64,000 bases of DNA from the NCBI RefSeq assembly GCF_024199925.1, contig NZ_JANADR010000001.1, positions 7,753,501 to 7,817,500 on the forward strand, in the 5' to 3' direction. How positions within the stretch are numbered: position 1 is the stretch's first letter; each line of letters opens with the position of its first letter. The DNA is from Bradyrhizobium sp. CCGUVB1N3. Its GTDB lineage: Bacteria > Pseudomonadota > Alphaproteobacteria > Rhizobiales > Xanthobacteraceae. Made by a program: the position numbers and the translations under genes. Below are positions 55,838 through 64,000 of this stretch, in pieces. The notes under the pieces were generated by a model. It had not been told where the DNA came from. It worked only from the letters and a program-made list of their open reading frames with translations, and did not search any database.

Positions 55838-57121
55838 TCAGTTGGAAAGTTCGGTGAGAACAGCAGGAGCATCGACGAAGGCGAACGCATTAAGGAATTG
55901 GCGTCCCCAGAGGAAATTGCGGTCGACCTCCGTCAGCGATGCGGCGTCGCATACCTCATTCCAGGATGTCTTGATTGTCATGATCTGGCGAGCGATCAGG
56001 TCGACGGCATCATTCTTGTTGAGCAGGAACAACGGAGCCGCTTCAAGGCAAACGGAAATCTGGCTCGTGCGGTGATTGCCTACAATAAGCATCGCCTGCG
56101 TTGTTTCTCCTACCGTCCTGGTTTGTGGACAGATGTCGTAGACAGGCGTCAGCGTAAGATCTTTTCCATTCCAGAACGCCGCGTGGTTGCGGGCATGATC
56201 GTCCGTGTTGCCGCAAAGGATGTTGAACACCATCCGGCCGTACAACTCGCGTAGCGTCTCCTTGGGCGAGGTGAATCGGTGGCGGATAATGGTGGCAAGA
56301 TCTTCATAGCTTGCGTAGCGCGCCATCATCTCGTCGAGCCCAAGCAAGGTCAGGGCTGACACCATGGCGCGGCGCTCCCATCCGCCATTGGCCTTTTTCC
56401 GATCAAAGCGCTCGATCAGCAGCACATCTTTGCCTGCGGCGCGCTCGAGGCTGACCGAAGCTGCGGCAAGCCCCGCTTTGGCGGCCAGTCGCATGGCCAC
56501 GAACTCAGCCTTCACGACATTGTAGAGGTCGTTCTGCGAGGAGAACTTGACGATGTACTTCGTCCTGTCTGAAGTGATCGCCGTCTTGGGCCGGGCGCCG
56601 CCGATCGAGCTTCCGTGCAGGAGCGCGCGATCGAGGTCTTGCGTCAGCGGCTCTCCTTTTTCGACGAGTGCGGTCGCGGCCTGAAGCTCTTCGAGCGAGG
56701 CCGCTGAAGCTTCCCTCGGGACGTACTTTTCTGGGGAGGACTGAAAATCGAGGGCTCCAATGCGGTCCGAGCCGGATTCGAGCAGATAGGTAAGTTCGTC
56801 GATCTCCGCCGCATCAATCGCCTTGCCGCTCTTCCCGAATTTGCGATTGATGATGACGCGGCGACCCCAGGCATCAGGGGCGGCGTCGCGGATGCAATTC
56901 GGCATCATCAGCCCCGGCGTCAGTGGAATGGTGCCGCGGCGTAAAGGCAATTCCGGATCGTAGGGTGCAATCGCGTTGTTGCGCGCGAGATAGCTTTGGC
57001 CGTAGTTGAAGAGGAACTGATTGCCCGAAGCGAACAAGCGGCCGGCTACGACCGGCGCCGTCTCGCCGGGCAGCCAGACCCACACATAGGTTTCAGTCGG
57101 CTCCTTGTCAGAAGTTGTCAT
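55838..57121 (-). CDS. hipA: HipA-type serine/threonine kinase toxin
   Basis: HipA phosphorylates translation components and induces dormancy. The 427-residue protein has the N-subdomain-1 fold (YVWVWLPGETAPVVAGRLF), the glycine-rich loop GSSIGGARPK near residue 170, the catalytic NTDDHARNHA (Asp and Asn) and the DFG-like VYDICPQT. All are standard for full-length HipA. It overlaps the antitoxin gene by 14 bases. Confidence 0.92.
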   Translation of the reverse strand: MTTSDKEPTETYVWVWLPGETAPVVAGRLFASGNQFLFNYGQSYLARNNAIAPYDPELPLRRGTIPLTPGLMMPNCIRDAAPDAWGRRVIINRKFGKSGKAIDAAEIDELTYLLESGSDRIGALDFQSSPEKYVPREASAASLEELQAATALVEKGEPLTQDLDRALLHGSSIGGARPKTAITSDRTKYIVKFSSQNDLYNVVKAEFVAMRLAAKAGLAAASVSLERAAGKDVLLIERFDRKKANGGWERRAMVSALTLLGLDEMMARYASYEDLATIIRHRFTSPKETLRELYGRMVFNILCGNTDDHARNHAAFWNGKDLTLTPVYDICPQTRTVGETTQAMLIVGNHRTSQISVCLEAAPLFLLNKNDAVDLIARQIMTIKTSWNEVCDAASLTEVDRNFLWGRQFLNAFAFVDAPAVLTELSN

Positions 57122-57446
57122 CGGGTTTCGCGCGCGGTGTGTGGACGGCTTTCGGCATCAGCGTCATTACGGCTGTATTCGATTCGAGAGCGCTGGTCAG
57201 AGCGCGTTCATCGGCAGCAAAGAGCGGCACGCCAACGATAGCGGCGGCTTCGAAGACGGCACCCAGCGTGCAGCCGAGATCTCCGTTCTCAATTCGCCGC
57301 AGGAGTCCGCGAGAAAGGCCCGCGCGGTCGGCGAGCTCTTCAGTCGTCATCTTCCGGTCGATGCGCGCCTTACGAATGAGCTGACCTAAAAGGGCAGCCG
57401 CCTCCTTTGCGTAGCGGGAATAGGGTCTCGTTTTCTTCATCATCAC
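57108..57446 (-). CDS. hipB: HipB-type XRE antitoxin
   Basis: The 112-residue protein has a helix-turn-helix of the XRE type (LGQLIRKARIDRKMTTEELA, DRAGLSRGLLRRIENGDLG) and a C-terminal tail with basic and acidic residues that could fill the HipA groove. It precedes hipA on the same strand. Its start region is followed upstream by palindromes suited to autoregulation. Confidence 0.88.
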   Translation of the reverse strand: MMMKKTRPYSRYAKEAAALLGQLIRKARIDRKMTTEELADRAGLSRGLLRRIENGDLGCTLGAVFEAAAIVGVPLFAADERALTSALESNTAVMTLMPKAVHTPRAKPDDNF

Positions 57447-57461
57447 TGAGCCATTAATGGA

Positions 57462-57492
57462 CCCTATTGTCCCTATTGGGCTTATAACCCAA
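57462..57492. promoter_or_regulatory. Likely HipB operator
   Basis: TTGGGCTTATAACCCAA (57476-57492) is a perfect 5-base-arm palindrome with a 7-base AT-rich centre, just upstream of hipB. Two direct copies of CCCTATTG (57462 and 57471) overlap it. This arrangement fits an autoregulated hip promoter; no binding data exist. Confidence 0.45.
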
Positions 57493-57736
57493 ATCGAGAT
57501 TTGTCAATGATTCGATCTATAAATAGACCGGAATACGTAGAGATGGTTCATTAGTAAGCCAATAGATTCATGGACAAAGCCCATTTTGGAATCCCTCCGT
57601 CTAATGAGTGCGGCGATGCGGCCGCGATTTCCCCCTAACTTGCATGGGTTTTGCTAGGCTGTTAACGCGAGCAAGCTACAAGCAAGCTCTCCGTGTAGGG
57701 TATGGGAAGGCCTGCTGGAGTCCTGGATGCCAAGCG

Positions 57737-58447
57737 ATGCGCATTAAGCCCCAAGTTTCCTCATCGGCCATCGCGGCCGTAGGGCACTTCAACCCTCTTA
57801 TCCTTCGGCCCGATTGGCTTCTGAAGAAGGGTCTAATCGTGGGAAGCGATAGCGAGCAATTGCGCGTCGAGGTGGTCCACGCCGAGCTTGTCCTCTTGCA
57901 ATTTCCGTGGGGGCGGCTGCACTGCGATCAGGGGCAATTCTTAGTCGCGACCGAAAAAGACCCGGTGGTGACCGCCCATGATTTTTTTGTGAACTGCTTT
58001 CAAATGCTACCCGAGACCCCAGTTCGAGCTGTGGGCATCAATCGGGAAATACACTTCCCGGCAGGAAGCCTAGGAAAGGTTCATCTGATCGGGGACACGC
58101 TAGCTCCGAAGGCATTTTGGGGAGAGTGGATTTCGGAAGGCGAGGAGCGCATCGGAGGTTTAAGAAGCCTTGTCATGGAACAAGGAGTTGTGCGAGAAGG
58201 TCGTAAGCTGCGTAAAGACGGCCGTGCGGGGCACATTCAATTTAAGGTAGAGCCATCGGTGCGCGCGGACGTCCCCTACGGTGTTTACAGTCATGTTAAT
58301 GATCATTTCGATTTGACCCACAAAGGGGAGCCTAGCGACGGAAGAGCAGCCGCAGAACTCGTGGCAGAAGTGTGGGACGACTCCATTGAACGGGCCGAGC
58401 TTTGGTTTGATCAACTGATGAGCATTGTCGATGTCGATGCTAATTGA
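57737..58447 (+). CDS. Uncharacterised protein, first gene of MBL cassette
   Basis: From the ATG at 57737 the product has 236 residues (the frame is open to 57608). It reads VSSSAIAAVGHFNPLILRPD, LRVEVVHAELVLLQFPWGR and FVNCFQMLPETPVRAVGINR, and ends IERAELWFDQLMSIVDV. Alternating hydrophobic strands in the centre and a C-terminal helix look globular, but I cannot name a family. It overlaps the next gene by 17 bases. The three genes 57737-60144 appear to be one operon, divergent from hipBA. Confidence 0.65.
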   Translation: MRIKPQVSSSAIAAVGHFNPLILRPDWLLKKGLIVGSDSEQLRVEVVHAELVLLQFPWGRLHCDQGQFLVATEKDPVVTAHDFFVNCFQMLPETPVRAVGINREIHFPAGSLGKVHLIGDTLAPKAFWGEWISEGEERIGGLRSLVMEQGVVREGRKLRKDGRAGHIQFKVEPSVRADVPYGVYSHVNDHFDLTHKGEPSDGRAAAELVAEVWDDSIERAELWFDQLMSIVDVDAN

Positions 58448-59030
58448 TTTTGAGACTTCCTTCAGTCCTACGAGCGGCAAAGGCGGACTCGCCACGTTCG
58501 ACGCCGACGCTGTAAAGCACCGGCAGAGGAAGAGAGCCCTCATCTTGCGCAATCAGGGCGTAGACAACACCAGCGTGGATAGTGAGGACGTTTCCCCGAG
58601 GGCCAATGAGCCCGCCCCTGAGGAAGTTGGCATACGCCCTCTGCGGTTCCCGCAGTCCCATGTCCGCGCGGCGCCCCGCGAAATCACTTTGCAGGAGTGG
58701 GAGGGGCGTGTTGTGCAAATCGAAGGAAGGCTTGTCATCGCGCGCCTCGTTGACATCACAGCGGGCGAGACGGAGGAAGCCGAAGAGGTCGAGCTGCCGC
58801 TAGATGATGTTACGGAAGCCGATCAGGCGCTGCTCCGGCCGGGTGCAATTTTCCGTTGGATTTTGGGCTATTCGTATGCGTCGGGACGAAAGGAGCGATT
58901 TGCAAGAGTGATTGTGCGTCGGCTTCCCGTCTGGACTGAGCGGGAGATGCTAGAAGCGGATCGGGAAGCAAGCGAGCTGCACAATGCCATTTTCGGAGCT
59001 AGCGAGGATCGGGCCGCCAGCGCCGGATGA
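58431..59030 (+). CDS. Uncharacterised protein, second gene of MBL cassette
   Basis: The 199-residue protein has a disordered, charged N-terminal half and a C-terminal half of strands (WEGRVVQIEGRLVIARLVDI and GAIFRWILGYSYASGRKERF). These look like an OB- or SH3-like beta domain, ending in a helix (EREMLEADREASELHNAI). I cannot assign a family. It overlaps the first gene by 17 and the hydrolase by 47 bases, so co-translation is likely. Start codons at 58425 (TTG), 58431 and 58437 are all possible. Confidence 0.65.
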   Translation: MSMLIDFETSFSPTSGKGGLATFDADAVKHRQRKRALILRNQGVDNTSVDSEDVSPRANEPAPEEVGIRPLRFPQSHVRAAPREITLQEWEGRVVQIEGRLVIARLVDITAGETEEAEEVELPLDDVTEADQALLRPGAIFRWILGYSYASGRKERFARVIVRRLPVWTEREMLEADREASELHNAIFGASEDRAASAG

Positions 59031-60144
59031 GGTGGAAGTAACCATATTCGGTCCGAACTTCGGTGAGTGCATAGTCGTCCATTTCGGCAGCAACCGCTGG
59101 TTTGTTATCGACTCTTGCAGCTACTCTGGCATTTCGGGCCCAGCAGCCCTTCATTATTTCAAGCAACTTGGCCTGGACGCCGGTACGGTGGTCGAGCGTA
59201 TCATTGTAACCCATTGGCATGATGATCATTGCAAAGGCGTGTCGGAACTTGTCGCCGCCTGCCCTAATGCATCTATTTGGATGGCCGCCGCTCTCACTAG
59301 CCGCGAATTTATCAGGTTCGTGCAGAGGCTTTCCAAAAACAAAACTGTTGTTGCGGGCCATAAGGCCGCAGAGTTCTCGCAAATTCTAGAAGAACTGCTT
59401 AAGCGACAGAAAGCGGGGCAGCCAACATTTGGCGTGGCGAGCCAGAACATGCTTGTGCACCAAGCCATCGGCTCACAACTAGCGCATGGTGCGCCGTTCC
59501 GCCTGCTAGCGCTCTCGCCGTCGCATGGCGACCACTTGGATTTCTTGTCCCGAATAGCGGCTCAAATGCCATCGGCTGGAAGGCAAAAAGGCTCCCTTGG
59601 CAGTCCGAGCCCCAATGAAATCTCGATAGCATCGCTCGTCGAAATCGGGGATGCCGTCCTTCTCCTTGGGGCGGATCTCGAAAACAGCAAGCCAAGCTCT
59701 GGCTGGGGTGCCGTGTTGCGAGCCAATGACGCAACTCCGTTCGGCGCGAAAGCTCAGATTTACAAGGTACCTCATCATGGCTCCATGACTGGACATAATC
59801 CGGATGTTTGGGGTGAGATGATCGAAAAGGAGCCGATTGCTGTAATAACGCCTTGGAGGCGCGGGCGCGGGCGGCTCCCCAGTCGCGAAGGCGTTAAGGC
59901 AATCACCGCCTTGACCAAGCGGGCTTTTGCCACTTCTGACGAAGGCGGTGCACGACCTAAGAAACGTCATGCGAGCGTGCAGACCTTTCTGCGAGCAAAC
60001 AACATACGAGTCCATAGCCTGCAAGCGGAGTCCGGGTTCGTGAGGCTCCGAAAGCGGCAGGGCCAGGAATGGGCAGTCGAGCTTTTCGGCGCTGCGTGCA
60101 GATTGAGTGAATTATTGAAGCGACGGGGAAGTGCAAAGGCGTGA
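58984..60144 (+). CDS. Metallo-beta-lactamase-fold hydrolase (ComEC C-terminal-like)
   Basis: The 386-residue protein has the complete zinc site of the MBL fold: THWHDDH (H77, H79, D81, H82), SPSHGDH, LLGADLE and VPHHGS. The arrangement resembles the soluble C-terminal nuclease/hydrolase domain of ComEC and stand-alone relatives found beside toxin or defence genes. No membrane segment is present. It overlaps the upstream gene by 47 bases (a GTG near 59034 is an alternative start). It may act as a nuclease or phosphodiesterase; that is inference. Confidence 0.8.
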   Translation: MPFSELARIGPPAPDEVEVTIFGPNFGECIVVHFGSNRWFVIDSCSYSGISGPAALHYFKQLGLDAGTVVERIIVTHWHDDHCKGVSELVAACPNASIWMAAALTSREFIRFVQRLSKNKTVVAGHKAAEFSQILEELLKRQKAGQPTFGVASQNMLVHQAIGSQLAHGAPFRLLALSPSHGDHLDFLSRIAAQMPSAGRQKGSLGSPSPNEISIASLVEIGDAVLLLGADLENSKPSSGWGAVLRANDATPFGAKAQIYKVPHHGSMTGHNPDVWGEMIEKEPIAVITPWRRGRGRLPSREGVKAITALTKRAFATSDEGGARPKKRHASVQTFLRANNIRVHSLQAESGFVRLRKRQGQEWAVELFGAACRLSELLKRRGSAKA

Positions 60145-60185
60145 GCCCGAGCCCGACCGTGCGCGTGAGCCCAACCAAAACTCGA

Positions 60186-60818
60186 CTACAAAAGCCTCAA
60201 CCGCGAGCGCAAATTTGTGTGGTTTATCAAAGCTGAAGCTGGGCGTCGGCAGTACCCACCCAACTGTACCGGCGTTACCGGAGACTTCGCTCGACAAGGT
60301 CGCGGACAAGCGCCCCTCACCAAATCCTGACGCACCGGCTCACCAACTAGGGTCAGCCCTAGCCGCCGTCCATGAATGTGGGGGGCATTGAACGCTTCGT
60401 CGCGGTGGCGTCCAGCTCGCCACTGAGAGGCAGAGCCTCGTCCATCGCTCAATCGACCGGCCGCGGATAGCCCACCGAACGGATCAAACAAGGTCGCTCT
60501 TTCTGGTTCTGGCTCTTGTCGCGGTGGCGTTGATGTCGACGCGGGATTTGTTCGTCCCTTGCATCCAGGCCAAAGCCCGAGGCGCCGAGGGCTCGGAGCA
60601 CCAGTCGCAGCTCTGCACGCGGGTGACCGTGCTCGGCTTCGATCACCGCCGATGCGTTTGGCCAGCGTTGACTGATCAAGCTTGAGGCGCTTGCCCCAGT
60701 CGCGGATGAGAGCGCCGATGTCAGCGGGAGCGCAGACGAGCATAGACGCCACCGCGATCCAAAGTTGCGCGATCCGCTCGCCGTCGGCGGCGGACATGGT
60801 TCGTCCGCTATCCTTCAT
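60186..60818 (-). pseudogene. Degraded minus-strand gene next to the IS3 element
   Basis: From 60818 the frame reads MSAADGERIAQLWIAVASML, VCAPADIGALIRDWGKRLKL and DQSTLAKRIGGD, helical and protein-like. It then loses sense; a second frame (60449-60679) reads ASAVIEAEHGHPRAELRLVL and RALGASGFGLDARDEQIP. A shift joins them near 60660. Family unknown. Its start is 20 bases from the IS3 left end. Confidence 0.3.
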
Positions 60819-60926
60819 GATTGTGTCCTATGGACGGTAGAGCTGGCTCCGCAAATTCGGACAGTAGCTTGAGTGGATTTTCTGCCTGAGAGCGGCGAGG
60901 CTTCTTGCCGCGAATCAGGAGCGAAG

Positions 60927-61232
60927 ATGACGAAGAGGAGTCGCCGGACGCATTCTCCGGCATTCAAGGCAAAGGTGGCTTTGGCGGCCGTGAAGGGGGA
61001 GAAGACGTTGGCCGAGCTGGCGCAATTGTTTGATGTCCATCCGAACCAGATCACGACCTGGAAGACCCAACTCCTGGAAGGCGCCGCCGGAGTGTTTGGG
61101 CAGGACAACGGACCGGCCGAGGCGCCGGTCGATTTGAAGGCGTTACATGCCAAGATCGGCGAGCTTGCGTTGGAGAACGATTTTTTGTCCGGCGCGCTCA
61201 CCAAGGCGGGCCTGCTGAGCGCAAAGCGATGA
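60927..61232 (+). CDS. IS3-family transposase OrfA
   Basis: OrfA supplies the DNA-binding helix-turn-helix: RRTHSPAFKAKVALAAVKGE, TLAELAQLFDVHPNQITTWK, then a leucine-zipper-like helix (LKALHAKIGELALENDFLSG). The ATG at 60927 has an AGGAG site. It overlaps orfB by 4 bases (ATGA), where in this family frameshifting or reinitiation yields the OrfAB product. Confidence 0.9.
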   Translation: MTKRSRRTHSPAFKAKVALAAVKGEKTLAELAQLFDVHPNQITTWKTQLLEGAAGVFGQDNGPAEAPVDLKALHAKIGELALENDFLSGALTKAGLLSAKR

Positions 61233-62056
61233 TCGACCGCGACCATGATCTGTCTGTCGTGCGCCAGGCGAAGGTCCTGAACCTTGCCCGCAGTACGGTT
61301 TACTATGAACCTCGGCCGGTTTCGGCCGAGGACCTTGTCTTGATGCGCCGGCTCGATGAGCTGCACCTCGATTATCCCTTCGCAGGGGCGCGCATGCTGC
61401 GATCGCTGTTGCAGCGTGAGGGCATGCAGATTGGCCGCCGCCACGTCGCGACGCTGATGAAGCGCATGGGGATCGAGGCGATCTATCGCCGTCCGAACAC
61501 GAGCAAGCCCGCACCGGGCCACAAGATCTACCCGTACCTATTGCGCGGATTGAAGATCGAGCGGCCGAACCAGGTCTGGGCAATGGACATCAGCTACATT
61601 CCGATGCGACGTGGATTCGTCTACCTCGCGGCGGTCGTCGATGTGTTCAGCCGACGGGTGTTGGTCCATCGCGTATCGATCACGATGGAGACGATATTCT
61701 GCGTCGAAGCGCTCCAGGAGGCGTTGGCGAAGCACGGCAGGCCCGAGATCTTCAACACGGATCAGGGTAGCCAGTTCACCAGCCTCGACTTCACCGGCGT
61801 GCTGCTGGACGCGAACATCGCCATCAGCATGGACGGCAAGGGTGCCTGGCGCGACAACGTGTTCGTCGAGCGGCTGTGGCGCACTGTCAAATACGAGGAA
61901 GTCTATCTGCGTGCTTACGACAGCGTGCTCGAGGCGCGAGCATCGATTTCCAAATATCTGGCGTTCTACAACCGAGGACGTCCTCACTCGAGCCTTGACG
62001 AACGCACGCCCGACGAGGCTTACTTCGGCGCGCAAACGATGGTGACGGCCGCATGA
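61229..62056 (+). CDS. IS3-family transposase OrfB (rve DDE domain)
   Basis: The 275-residue protein has the HTH_21 segment (RRLDELHLDYPFAGARMLRS) and the integrase-core DDE triad: WAMDISYIPMRRGFVYLAAV (D), IFNTDQGSQFTS (D) and DNVFVERLWRTVKYEEVYL (E), with the 35-residue spacing usual in IS3. Intact. A GRPHSSLDERTP C-terminus is also typical. Confidence 0.95.
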   Translation: MIDRDHDLSVVRQAKVLNLARSTVYYEPRPVSAEDLVLMRRLDELHLDYPFAGARMLRSLLQREGMQIGRRHVATLMKRMGIEAIYRRPNTSKPAPGHKIYPYLLRGLKIERPNQVWAMDISYIPMRRGFVYLAAVVDVFSRRVLVHRVSITMETIFCVEALQEALAKHGRPEIFNTDQGSQFTSLDFTGVLLDANIAISMDGKGAWRDNVFVERLWRTVKYEEVYLRAYDSVLEARASISKYLAFYNRGRPHSSLDERTPDEAYFGAQTMVTAA

Positions 62057-62206
62057 TCGTCGCCAACGATTTTGCTGCGGCTCTGGTCGGGCTTACGCCC
62101 TCCCGACGCCACAGCAAAATCGTAAAGCCCCGCCTTCAGCATAACCCGGCAGGAATCCACTTAATTTTCGCGGGGCGCTGTCCAAACAACCGGGGCCAGC
62201 TCTGGT

Positions 62207-63055
62207 CGCTAATGAAAAACCGCTCCGTGAGCGATGAACATCTCAAGGCGCGACGCCGCGAGGCGTCTGCCTCATGGGGCATGGCATGAGTTAGCGTCCA
62301 GCCACGGCGGTACGAAGGCATCTCACCCCTCGTCGAGCGCTCCAGATGTCTGTTTTGCTTGCGACAGCTGGTCTTGATGAGCAGCATACTGACCTCGGCA
62401 GGCAGTCAAAAGGCCGCTCCACCATGCAGACGAAATCGCAAGGACCAGTGATCCTAGCGGGTGCGTGCGTTGCCCCGGGAGTGGGCATGGCGAGGTTTTA
62501 GAAAAGCTTATGGGACGATAAGCAAGAGTGCCCCTGACTGTCAGAAACTCGGCGAAAGTCCTTTCGACGAACAAGAGAGACCTTTGGTTGACCATCGTGA
62601 GCTTTGCGACAAGGTCGTCGGCATTCAGCCAGTGAGAGTTCTCATTCGCGCAATGAAAATCGCGTCTGATGAAAAATTACAAAATCGGATTATCTCTAAC
62701 GTCGGAAAAATAGTTCGTCTTCGACTCGCGCAGTCGAGACTTCTCTGAGACGATAGTCATGCAATGATGACAGCCGGGGACGCTCATGATGCGCAACAAT
62801 TTCGTCGATCAGTTGAGTGATTTGACCAGGCCAACGGCTTGTCGATGCGTTTGTGCGAACTTGTGTTGGCCCGGCTGAAATGCACGCGCTCGGATGGTGT
62901 CCGAGACGACTGTAGCGCTTCTGAATCAATAGCCTAAACGACGACTATGACTACACGTGAGCCGCGCCCGTCTTGATGGGCGTGATGGCACAACGCTGCC
63001 CAACTCAGATCGTCGTTCTTCTCCACGCAAACCCAATTCTTGAGGAACAAGCAGG
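62207..63055. other. No gene seen
   Basis: About 850 bases between the IS3 element and sfnG without a protein-like frame. A TGGCAC-N-GC element near 62987 resembles a sigma-54 site with one base too few (see rejected items). Confidence 0.4.
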
Positions 63056-64000
63056 ATGACTGCGAGCAACAATCCGATCAAATTCGCTTACTGGGTGCCG
63101 AACGTATCCGGCGGCCTTGTGATTTCTTCGATCGAGCAGCGCACCAGCTGGGATATCGATTACAATCGCAAACTTGCTCAGATCGCCGAGAAGGCTGGTT
63201 TCGACTATGCCTTGAGCCAGATCCGGTTCACCGCAGGTTATGGCGCCGACAAGCAGCACGAGTCCGTCAGCTTCTCTCACGCGCTCCTTGCCGCGACCGA
63301 AAAGCTCAAGGTTATCGCCGCACTCCTTCCCGGACCATGGAACCCAGCGCTTGCGGCAAAGCAGATTGCGACGATCAGCCAGCTCACCAATGCACGCGTT
63401 GCGGTCAACATCGTCTCGGGCTGGTTCCGCGGCGAATTCCATGCGATCGGCGAGCCCTGGCTGGACCATGACGAGCGCTACCGCCGCTCGGAGGAATTCA
63501 TCACCGCGCTACGTGGGATCTGGACCGAGGAAAGCTTCACCCTGAAAGGCGACTTCTATCGGTTCAACGACTATTCGCTCAAGCCAAAGCCGCTCGATCC
63601 GTTGCCGGAGATCTTTCAGGGTGGCTCTTCGCGAGCAGCCCGCGACATGGCTGCCCGTGTGTCCGACTGGTATTTCACCAACGGCAATACGCCGGACGGC
63701 CTGAAGGCCCAGGTTGAAGACATTAGGACCAAGGAAAAGGCCTTCGGCAAAAGCTGGCGCACCAAAATCGGAATCAATGCCTTCGGCGTCGTCCGGCAAA
63801 CAGAAGACGAAGCCAAGGAGGTCTTGCAGGAGATTATCGATAAGGCGATCCCCGATGCGGTTCGCGGATTCCACCACGAGGTCCAGAATGCCGGAAATGC
63901 CAGCCCCGAGCGCGAGGGCAATTGGGCAAAATCCACCTTCCAAGACCTCGTTCAATACAATGATGGCTTCCGCTCAAACCTGATCGGAACCCCGCAACAG
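63056..64000 (+). CDS. sfnG: Dimethylsulfone monooxygenase SfnG-like, 3' end outside window
   Basis: SfnG is an FMNH2-dependent luciferase-like monooxygenase that turns dimethylsulfone into methanesulfinate for sulfur supply. The open 315 codons show FAYWVPNVSGGLVISSIEQR, WDIDYNRKLAQIAEKAGFDY, LPGPWNPALAAKQIATIS, NIVSGWFRGEFHAIGEPWLD and GNWAKSTFQDLVQYNDGF, all SfnG/SsuD-type signatures. The ATG follows AGCAGG. The final residues lie outside the window. Confidence 0.9.
   Translation, partial: MTASNNPIKFAYWVPNVSGGLVISSIEQRTSWDIDYNRKLAQIAEKAGFDYALSQIRFTAGYGADKQHESVSFSHALLAATEKLKVIAALLPGPWNPALAAKQIATISQLTNARVAVNIVSGWFRGEFHAIGEPWLDHDERYRRSEEFITALRGIWTEESFTLKGDFYRFNDYSLKPKPLDPLPEIFQGGSSRAARDMAARVSDWYFTNGNTPDGLKAQVEDIRTKEKAFGKSWRTKIGINAFGVVRQTEDEAKEVLQEIIDKAIPDAVRGFHHEVQNAGNASPEREGNWAKSTFQDLVQYNDGFRSNLIGTPQQ

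Larger units (their letters stand above)
60839..62203 (+). mobile_element. IS3-family insertion sequence with 3-bp target duplication
   Basis: Terminal inverted repeats of about 26 bases: left AGAGCTGGCTCCGCAAATTC (60839 on) and the reverse complement of the right, AGAGCTGGCCCCGGTTGTTT (from 62203). They agree at 20 of 26 positions, including the outer AGAGCTGGC and inner GGACAG. GGT lies directly outside both ends (60836-60838 and 62204-62206), a 3-bp duplication typical of IS3. orfA and orfB are intact. The element is probably still mobile and its insertion recent. Confidence 0.85.

Noticed and set aside
62987..63000. TGGCACAACGCTGC, a sigma-54-like -24/-12 element before sfnG
   Set aside because: The GG and GC pairs are 9 instead of 10 bases apart, so the spacing is wrong by one base. 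sfnG is sigma-54 dependent in Pseudomonas, but this site cannot be claimed here.
63264..63290. GTCAGCTTCTCTCACG resembling a tts box
   Set aside because: It lies inside the sfnG coding sequence and lacks the rest of the motif.

Overview
The window looks like part of the symbiosis region of a nodulating alphaproteobacterium, most likely Bradyrhizobium or a close relative. The evidence is a NodD-type LysR regulator facing a recognisable nod box, a tts-box-like site (the TtsI/type III secretion promoter motif), a BioR-regulated biotin operon carrying panD, a separate panBC pair, and small cysteine-rich proteins that I recognise from memory as common in bradyrhizobia. No rRNA, tRNA or CRISPR array was seen. 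The DNA is a mosaic of intact genes, insertion sequences and many decayed gene fragments, as expected of an integrated accessory island.

Layout. 1-5611: a truncated Dabb-domain gene, then bioR diverging from bioB-panD-bioF-bioD-bioA, with BioR boxes between them. 5612-6960: remnants (transposase tail, metallophosphoesterase tail) and a repeat array. 6960-22442: a defence/toxin island. It holds two Fic proteins that each carry an AbiEi-like N-terminal region, each with its own upstream repeat array; a broken AbiE-like pair; an IS1595-type transposase; a type II CBASS operon (Cap5 HNH-SAVED effector, CD-NTase, E1/E2 protein, JAB protease); a frameshifted DUF1810 gene; and a DprA-like/phosphoribosyltransferase pair. 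Pieces of an integrase lie at both ends, in orientations that fit one gene split by the island.

22886-29784: a chemoreceptor, a small conserved protein, remnants (ThiF-like, KdpE-like), and a SNF2-type helicase with a partner protein. 30177-34664: panB, panC, two small Cys-rich proteins and a secreted S1/P1 nuclease. 34812-44290: a type I restriction-modification operon that looks inactivated (nonsense codon in hsdR, Asn to Ile in the HsdM catalytic motif), a DUF2441 protein, then decayed DCL-family, AAA-ATPase and integrase genes. 44330-51446: an IS5-type element with target duplication, a di-haem cytochrome c peroxidase, an AA10 lytic polysaccharide monooxygenase with an unusual mature N-terminus, and RND-pump debris.

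51447-55417: nodD, a nod box, a flavin aromatic hydroxylase and an alpha/beta hydrolase. These look like a flavonoid-inducible operon that could modify or break down an aromatic compound, possibly the inducer itself. A tts-box-like site and a very short open frame follow. 55838-60144: hipBA and a three-gene overlapping cassette ending in a ComEC-like metallo-beta-lactamase-fold hydrolase that I cannot match to a named system. 60839-62203: an IS3-family element with target duplication. 63056-end: the start of an SfnG-type dimethylsulfone monooxygenase.

The three most interesting points are the nod-box catabolic operon, the paired AbiEi-like-Fic proteins with repeat arrays, and the uncharacterised three-gene MBL cassette. 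Many of the broken genes have frameshifts next to short homopolymers. Real decay and sequencing error cannot be told apart here.
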